In this document: piece by piece, positions 59,833 to 64,000 of the stretch | Numbering within the stretch: the stretch's first letter is position 1 | Layout: each line of letters opens with the position of its first letter | Origin: Chryseobacterium indicum | GTDB taxonomy: Bacteria; Bacteroidota; Bacteroidia; Flavobacteriales; Weeksellaceae | NCBI RefSeq assembly: GCF_021504595.1 | Contig: NZ_JACSGT010000002.1 | Location: 558,001 to 622,000 of the forward strand | DNA length: 64,000 nt | Direction: 5' to 3' | Program-made: the position numbers and the translations under genes | Notes under the pieces: model-generated | What the model was told of the DNA's origin: nothing | Database searches by the model: none | What the model saw: only the letters and a program-made list of their open reading frames with translations

Positions 59833-59962
59833 AATCTTTTTTTAGTTTAACAATTGAAATCTGTTCATTTTTAAAGGCCTTTTGCCTGAGTCTCTGCCTG
59901 ATCCTGCGCTGGGTTCTGTGCTGCATCATGCGGATGGTTTTTTCTTTGGTTAGATGATTCAT
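59780..59962 (-). CDS. Small very basic protein, 60 aa, overlapping the methyltransferase start
   Basis: The frame from ATG 59962 to UAA 59780 overlaps the first 53 bases of the methyltransferase gene in another frame. It is rich in Arg/Lys/Gln (RTQRRIRQRLRQKAFK), as in nucleic-acid-binding peptides, and would be translationally coupled to the methyltransferase. No family was recognised. Confidence 0.45.
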   Translation of the reverse strand: MNHLTKEKTIRMMQHRTQRRIRQRLRQKAFKNEQISIVKLKKDYDKFTLSTNAKRRVSKN

Positions 59963-60129
59963 GTGTTTTTTGTTGAGAGGTAAAAATTTGTACAATGTAT
60001 AAAGTAGAATGTAAAATGTATGGAGTACAAAGTGTGGTGTATAAAGTATGAAGCTCAGTTAAACAATCACAATACATTGTACACCCGACATTCCACACCT
60101 GACAAAGTACAATATACATTCTACAGAGA

Positions 60130-60963
60130 TTAAATCGGATAATTAGCCACCAAAACCTCTGTCTTTCTTTTGGTACTGTTAGGATTCTTGCTTTTATGGG
60201 CGGCAGAGAGGGACTTGTCAAAAGTCTTTACATACCGGTTATGCTTTTGGGCAAAATCCATCAAAAGCTCAGAGGGGTAATTGGAGAGTAAAAACTTTCC
60301 TTTGATCTGGGAGAGTACGGTAAGATCACGCTCTAAATGCTGGTGGGTGTAGCCTTCATAATGTCCCTGATGGACTTTTATCCCGAGATCACTCGTATAA
60401 GGGGGATCGCAGTAGAAGAAGCTGTTTTCAGAATCCCTGCTCTGGATTATTTTGTGGGCCTGACTGCATTCGATCTGGGTACTACGCAGACGCAGCGAAA
60501 ATTCTTCCCCGAAACGTTCGACTTTGTTTTTAAAAACGGTTGCTGTTTTCTCTTTATCGAAACCCCGGCTTCAAGCGCGGTGAAGATAACCCATGTTGCA
60601 GGAAACATAGAAGGCCCGGGCTCTGATGACCGGCTGATCGTCAAATAACCGTGGGGAATTATAAATGATCATCGCTTTCTTGTATTCTTCCCTTGAATGC
60701 AGAGTCATATCTATTTTCTTTTTAAGTTCCGGAAAGTTTGTTTTGAGGACTTTATAAAAATTGATGACATTTCCGTTCACATCGTTGATGATTTCGCAGG
60801 GTGCTGTTTCCGGTTTCATCCGGAAAATCGCTCATCATCCGAAATACGGTTCGCAGTAGACTTTAATGTCTTTGGGAATAAGTGGGATGATTTCTTTCGC
60901 CATCATGATCTTTCATCAGAAGTAAGAGATAGGCGGTTTGAATATAAGCTTGCTTTGTAACAT
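60130..60963 (-). CDS. Dam-like N6-adenine DNA methyltransferase with five in-frame UGA codons, 277 aa if read through
   Basis: From ATG 60963 the frame continues to UAA 60130-60132 through UGA at 60916, 60913, 60835, 60832 and 60571. With UGA as Gly it reads PPISYFGGK and CEPYFGGGAIF, the family's SAM motif, in which two and two consecutive UGAs replace invariant Gly-Gly. HRAG-S then matches the IGSWGF motif. The catalytic DPPY appears in FFYCDPPYTSD. CGG occupies conserved Trp places (AIF-W, RA-W-AF, S-W-GFDK, HN-W). No UGG is used. The C-terminus KTEVLVANYPI is typical of this family. Confidence 0.8.
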
Positions 60964-61070
60964 TTTTGTTTTTGTTTAAGGATAAAGTAACAGATTGCAG
61001 GAAGTAAATGGAAGGAAACAGTTTGTAAAACAATTACCTGCAACCTAGTGCCTGAAACCTATATACACAA

Positions 61071-61096
61071 ACAGCCCGGCAAAAATCCGAGCTGTA
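61071..61096 (-). terminator. Terminator after 61173..62030
   Basis: ACAGCCCGG and CCGAGCTGT form a 9-bp stem with one G-U pair; on the minus strand it is followed by T-rich sequence. Another small hairpin (GCCGGAA/TTCCGGC) lies at about 61112-61130. The 209-base gap holds nothing else. Confidence 0.55.
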
Positions 61097-61172
61097 GAGT
61101 AAATAAATAGATTGCCGGAAGATTCCGGCGGCCACTGCATGAGTGGTTTGTGATACTGCTTACGGAAAACCG

Positions 61173-62030
61173 TCAGCGGTGTTTCTTGTTTTTATTTTTG
61201 GGTCTGGAAGAAGAGAAAGAGGAGCCTGCCTGTTGACCGGACTCTTCATTCTCTGTTTCCGGATTATTTACATCTTCATCAAATACCTCAGATGCTGTTT
61301 CATTTTCTTCTTCAGGGGAGTGCTGCTCCCTACCGGAAAGTTCACCGGAAAACGCGGTATTTTCTTCTCCTAATGGTTCTTGAGAGTTTTCATTCTCCAG
61401 GTTTTCATTGTCCGGATCTTCAGAACTTCCGCTTTCCGGCAGTGCTTCAGAGGGTACAGATGACTTATTTTTCAGACTTTCCGTTGCGGGAATATGTTCT
61501 GTATCAGCATCCGTAGATTCTAATACTTCCCCAGAGGTTTCAGTCACTTCTGATAAAGACTCCGTTTCCGGTGAATCACCGGAAGAGAACGGAACTTCAT
61601 CATGAAATTCGGTATCCGATGAAGAATTTTCTTTTGCATTTTCTTCTGAACTTTCTTCTGTATTTTCAGAAATTAAAGATTCAGTGGATTGATTTTCACC
61701 TGCGGAGGAGTCGTTATTCTCCAACGCCGGAGCCGGGTTTTGCTTTTGCTGTTGTTCTTCTTTGAGCCATTTTTCACACATATAGATGATAATCTGGAAA
61801 TCGGACTCAATAAGATTCAGGATTTCTTCATTCTCCAGTTCCAGCAGGTTTTTCCCTTCAGGAAGCTGTTCCCCATACGTCTGGGAAACCATCTCCACCA
61901 GTTCTTTCCTTGAAAAATATTTAATCAGGACAGGACTGATGGTTTTGGCTGAAGAAGGTTCTTTTTCGGCGGCTTTCTTTTTCAAAAGCACCGAAAAGAT
62001 TTTCAGTAAGGATTGTTTGTTTGTATCCAT
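61173..62030 (-). CDS. Acidic low-complexity protein, 285 aa
   Basis: The first 110 residues are an ordered, Leu-rich domain (YFSRKELVEMVSQTYGEQ, then IIIYMCEKWLKEEQQQ). The rest is a Ser/Glu/Thr/Asn-rich acidic tail with irregular repeats and a basic end (RPKNKNKKHR). Trp is UGG. It ends at UGA, with no sensible protein beyond, so the standard code applies. Its function is unknown. Confidence 0.65.
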   Translation of the reverse strand: MDTNKQSLLKIFSVLLKKKAAEKEPSSAKTISPVLIKYFSRKELVEMVSQTYGEQLPEGKNLLELENEEILNLIESDFQIIIYMCEKWLKEEQQQKQNPAPALENNDSSAGENQSTESLISENTEESSEENAKENSSSDTEFHDEVPFSSGDSPETESLSEVTETSGEVLESTDADTEHIPATESLKNKSSVPSEALPESGSSEDPDNENLENENSQEPLGEENTAFSGELSGREQHSPEEENETASEVFDEDVNNPETENEESGQQAGSSFSSSRPKNKNKKHR

Positions 62031-62080
62031 TGTATACTTGTTGTTGGTTTTTTACTTCGTTTTGTTTGATTTCTTTTAGT

Positions 62081-62377
62081 TTATTCATTCAGATCATTAA
62101 ACCGGATTTCTTCAAAATAGCAGTCTCTTTCGATGGTAAGCCCGAACGGTAGTTTCAGGGTTTCCAGCTCATCGATGGAGAAGCTGCCCCATTCATCAAA
62201 GCCCATTCCGGTAACATATCCGAAGCAGATCCGCGTTTCAGGATCATATTCGGTGGCGTACCAGGTCTGCGGTCCGCAGGGATTGAAGAATCTGGCAATG
62301 ATCAGCGGGTTTTCTTCTTCACCCTGACTGCCGATTTCGGCAAATCTTACTTTCAGGGTTTCGGTCATTAATTTCAT
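62081..62377 (-). CDS. DUF2958-like protein, 98 aa
   Basis: The pattern QTWYATEYDPETRICFGYV, then EWGSFSIDELETLKLPFGLTIERDCYF, matches the small DUF2958-type proteins of Bacteroidetes and proteobacterial mobile elements. Trp is UGG and the stop is UAA. The function is unknown. Confidence 0.7.
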   Translation of the reverse strand: MKLMTETLKVRFAEIGSQGEEENPLIIARFFNPCGPQTWYATEYDPETRICFGYVTGMGFDEWGSFSIDELETLKLPFGLTIERDCYFEEIRFNDLNE

Positions 62378-62405
62378 TTTCTTTTTTTTATTTTTTCCAA
62401 TTATT

Positions 62406-62660
62406 CTATTTTATCAGATCATCCAGTCCTAATCTGCGGTAGATTTCGAGGTTATGTTCAAAAGCTCCTTTGCAGCGGAAACGAGGTTCTCTGTTTTCGC
62501 CTTCTGTTCCGTGGCAGATCTGATGGCTTTTAAACAAAGTCCTTACAATGACTTCATTCGCCAGCTTAGGATCCTGCCATCTTCCTTTCCCGTCCGGTTT
62601 GAACGGACAGGTGGAACAGAAGCTTTTCATCACGGGTACTTTTTCAGGATCGATTTTCAT
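62406..62660 (-). CDS. Small Cys-rich protein, 84 aa
   Basis: A CSTCPF motif, HQICHG and RCKG give four Cys and two His, arranged like a metal-binding site (residues 15-18, 46-50, 62). It lies 28 bases before the DUF2958-like gene. It is likely a zinc or iron-sulphur binding accessory protein. Confidence 0.65.
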   Translation of the reverse strand: MKIDPEKVPVMKSFCSTCPFKPDGKGRWQDPKLANEVIVRTLFKSHQICHGTEGENREPRFRCKGAFEHNLEIYRRLGLDDLIK

Positions 62661-62741
62661 GATCGTTCTTTCAGAATTTTTACGGTTCTTTATCCTTTTA
62701 TATTGTTTCAGATTTCAGGTCACATCCATGACAGGAACCGA

Positions 62742-62957
62742 TTATTTCAGGGGAATCCTGTAGACCACAATAAATGCACTGCCGTCCCGGACAGGAATAA
62801 CTTCTTCGATAATTCGTCTGTTGTCATAAAGTGAACCCAGCATAAAGTTCACAAACTCCTCAAAGTTCAATGGTTCTTCTTTATAGACTTCGAGATAGTT
62901 GGTATGCTGATCACGATCAAGGATCATGATCTGTTTCAGTCCGGGTGTGTTCATCAT
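62742..62957 (-). CDS. Small hypothetical protein, 71 aa
   Basis: Starts MMNTPGLKQIMIL. Alpha/beta composition, ending SAFIVVYRIPLK. No domain was recognised. It belongs to the run of small minus-strand genes typical of plasmid or ICE DNA. Confidence 0.6.
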   Translation of the reverse strand: MMNTPGLKQIMILDRDQHTNYLEVYKEEPLNFEEFVNFMLGSLYDNRRIIEEVIPVRDGSAFIVVYRIPLK

Positions 62958-63004
62958 GATTGATTGGTTTGGGGAAGCTCAGGCAGATAACCGCAGGCTT
63001 CGGA

Positions 63005-63445
63005 TTATTTCATCCATATTTCTTTGGCTTTTTCAAAACCTACCCACTCGTGATTTTCATCAAATCCTCTTGAAGCCAGCTCATACCGGATGATTTTCTT
63101 AAGCGGTATTCTGTAATGAAGAATGAATCTGAGGATTTCTCCGTTCATGACGGAAAAAGCTCCCATCAATTCCTCCCAGTGAGGGAGGGGATCTTCATCA
63201 GTGCGGATAAGAGATATTTTGGCATAATTTATCCACTTATAATTCTCAGGAATAACAAACTGGAATTCCGTCTCCAGATCTTCAAGCATCGTCTGGTTGA
63301 CCACCGCATAATTGTTTTTGGGGCCTTCCAGAATTCCGAACTGTTCTTTCGCTTTTCTATGCTTAAAGTTCTGCCAGAGGGCAAAGTCTATAGCCTTATG
63401 GATGTCGTCAAAGTACTCAAGGAAAGGTTCTTTTTTCATATTCAT
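63005..63445 (-). CDS. Hypothetical protein, about 146 aa
   Basis: The likely start is the ATG at 63445 (MNMKKEPFLEYFDD); an earlier ATG at 63484 would overlap the upstream gene. The C-terminal IIRYELASRGFDENHEWVGF resembles a motif of flavobacterial mobile-element proteins in which the CGG codon stands for Arg, so the standard code applies here. The function is unknown. Confidence 0.65.
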   Translation of the reverse strand: MNMKKEPFLEYFDDIHKAIDFALWQNFKHRKAKEQFGILEGPKNNYAVVNQTMLEDLETEFQFVIPENYKWINYAKISLIRTDEDPLPHWEELMGAFSVMNGEILRFILHYRIPLKKIIRYELASRGFDENHEWVGFEKAKEIWMK

Positions 63446-63459
63446 TGTTTTTAACAATT

Positions 63460-63963
63460 TTATTTTTCCCTGATTTCTTTGCATTTATGTCTGCAGATGG
63501 TAATGAATTCATCATCATCCGGCAGTTCATTCAAAGGAAAGGCTGCCAGAAGTTTCACAGGATAATATTCCGAACCTTTTTTGTATATATCGAAGAAACG
63601 GTCCTCAGGAGTAATTCCTTCTCTGTTAAATCCTATATAGACTTCAAAGGTGTTTTTATCAAGATCAATCACATAGGCCCATTCACAGAAAAGACTGTCT
63701 GCAGCAAATGGGTAGGCATTGGCAAGGACAATTTCAGCATCTCCTTTATGATTGATGATCATTCTCAGAATATCTCCGCCTATATCACGATCAAGGAAAG
63801 GGTACCGCTTTTTAAAAAGTTTTGCCTGATCTAAAGTCATCCATCCTTCTTTTGAACCTATGCTTTCCAGAAAATCTTTAATTTCCTGTACATCCCGTTC
63901 ATTCTGGAATCTGACTTTGGGAAGTATTTTCTTTAATTTCTCGACATATGAAGGATTATCCAT
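63460..63963 (-). CDS. Hypothetical protein, 167 aa
   Basis: Soluble alpha/beta protein, with an N-terminal helical region and strands AYVIDLDKNTFEVYIG. Trp is UGG. It is the first gene of the minus-strand run at the window end; only 37 bases lie upstream of it in the window. Confidence 0.65.
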   Translation of the reverse strand: MDNPSYVEKLKKILPKVRFQNERDVQEIKDFLESIGSKEGWMTLDQAKLFKKRYPFLDRDIGGDILRMIINHKGDAEIVLANAYPFAADSLFCEWAYVIDLDKNTFEVYIGFNREGITPEDRFFDIYKKGSEYYPVKLLAAFPLNELPDDDEFITICRHKCKEIREK

Positions 63964-64000
63964 AAAGACAAGCAGGGTAAGTCCCTGTGCTTCCGGATAA

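Noticed and set aside
53346..60963. UGA read as Trp (code 4) or as selenocysteine in the recoded genes
   Set aside because: Trp would break the FGGGA and ISYFGGK motifs where two UGAs stand next to each other; the family has Gly there. There is no SECIS-like context, and eight sites in one enzyme make selenocysteine unreasonable.
53346..60963. Simple decay of old pseudogenes
   Set aside because: Decay would bring UAA, UAG and frameshifts as well. Six frames show only UGA and keep full motifs, so decay is a poor explanation, although a systematic sequence artefact is not excluded.
56950..61172. Suppressor tRNA genes in the gaps of the recoded block
   Set aside because: No cloverleaf with a GGTTCGA-type T-arm and the anticodon UCA or CCG could be drawn in the gaps.
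1..64000. CRISPR array
   Set aside because: No regularly spaced short repeats with unique spacers were seen; the repeats present are long boundary repeats, IS ends or iteron-like motifs.

Overview
The window is low-GC DNA from a flavobacterium of the Chryseobacterium/Elizabethkingia type (Weeksellaceae). Signs of this are the TAnnTTTG-type promoter motif, weak Shine-Dalgarno sites, a GLPGLI protein next to a TonB-receptor-like protein, Bacteroidetes-type integrases and a Bacteroidetes-type lanthipeptide leader. Most of it is accessory DNA: two insertion-sequence families, a large serine recombinase, a tyrosine integrase beside a tRNA-Asn 3' fragment, a defence island, a toxin/immunity block, a RiPP cluster, and a plasmid-like block with a replication initiator and two DNA methyltransferases.

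Layout. 1-2.0 kb: an IS4-family copy has cut a STAND/NB-ARC ATPase gene. 2.1-9.4 kb: a strongly structured intergenic region, an unrecognised membrane and vWA-lipoprotein module, and a large serine recombinase. 9.4-19.1 kb: small secreted or membrane proteins, a 508-residue protein interrupted by an IS1-family element with an exact 8-bp target duplication, and a giant YobI-type P-loop NTPase. 19.1-29.4 kb: a Gabija-like pair (GajA OLD nuclease and GajB helicase) followed by a GHKL-ATPase/nuclease protein and a PIN-like protein, then a complete second copy of the IS4 element. Two families of direct repeats sit at the module boundaries and carry a short motif from the tRNA T-arm. 29.7-39.4 kb: tRNA-Asn fragment, tyrosine integrase, then a minus-strand block of a 1377-aa protein, a nucleotidyltransferase, a 940-aa polymorphic-toxin-like protein and a probable immunity protein.

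40-52.3 kb: a RiPP cluster. It has a membrane-anchored TPR/AraC regulator, a lanthipeptide-type precursor with no cysteine, an S15-type hydrolase and a split LanB dehydratase. Divergent from these are a small secreted protein, a GLPGLI protein and a TonB-receptor-like barrel. Three copies of an 18-bp palindrome (CGAAATTGATCAATTTCG and variants) flank the regulator.

52.7-64 kb: a plasmid-like block. The most unusual observation lies here. Between about 53.3 and 61.0 kb, six genes read as full-length proteins only if UGA is a sense codon (22 in-frame UGAs, with no in-frame UAA or UAG before the end). In the two methyltransferases these UGAs fall on invariant glycines of the catalytic motifs (ISYFGGK, FGGGA, and the G-rich SAM motif). 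The same two genes contain no UGG at all, and CGG stands at conserved tryptophans (AVFW, RAWAF, SWGFDK). The pattern is UGA=Gly and CGG=Trp. The rest of the window uses the standard code, with UGA as stop and CGG at Arg positions. No matching tRNA was found here. True recoding, a systematic sequence artefact and decay need to be told apart experimentally.
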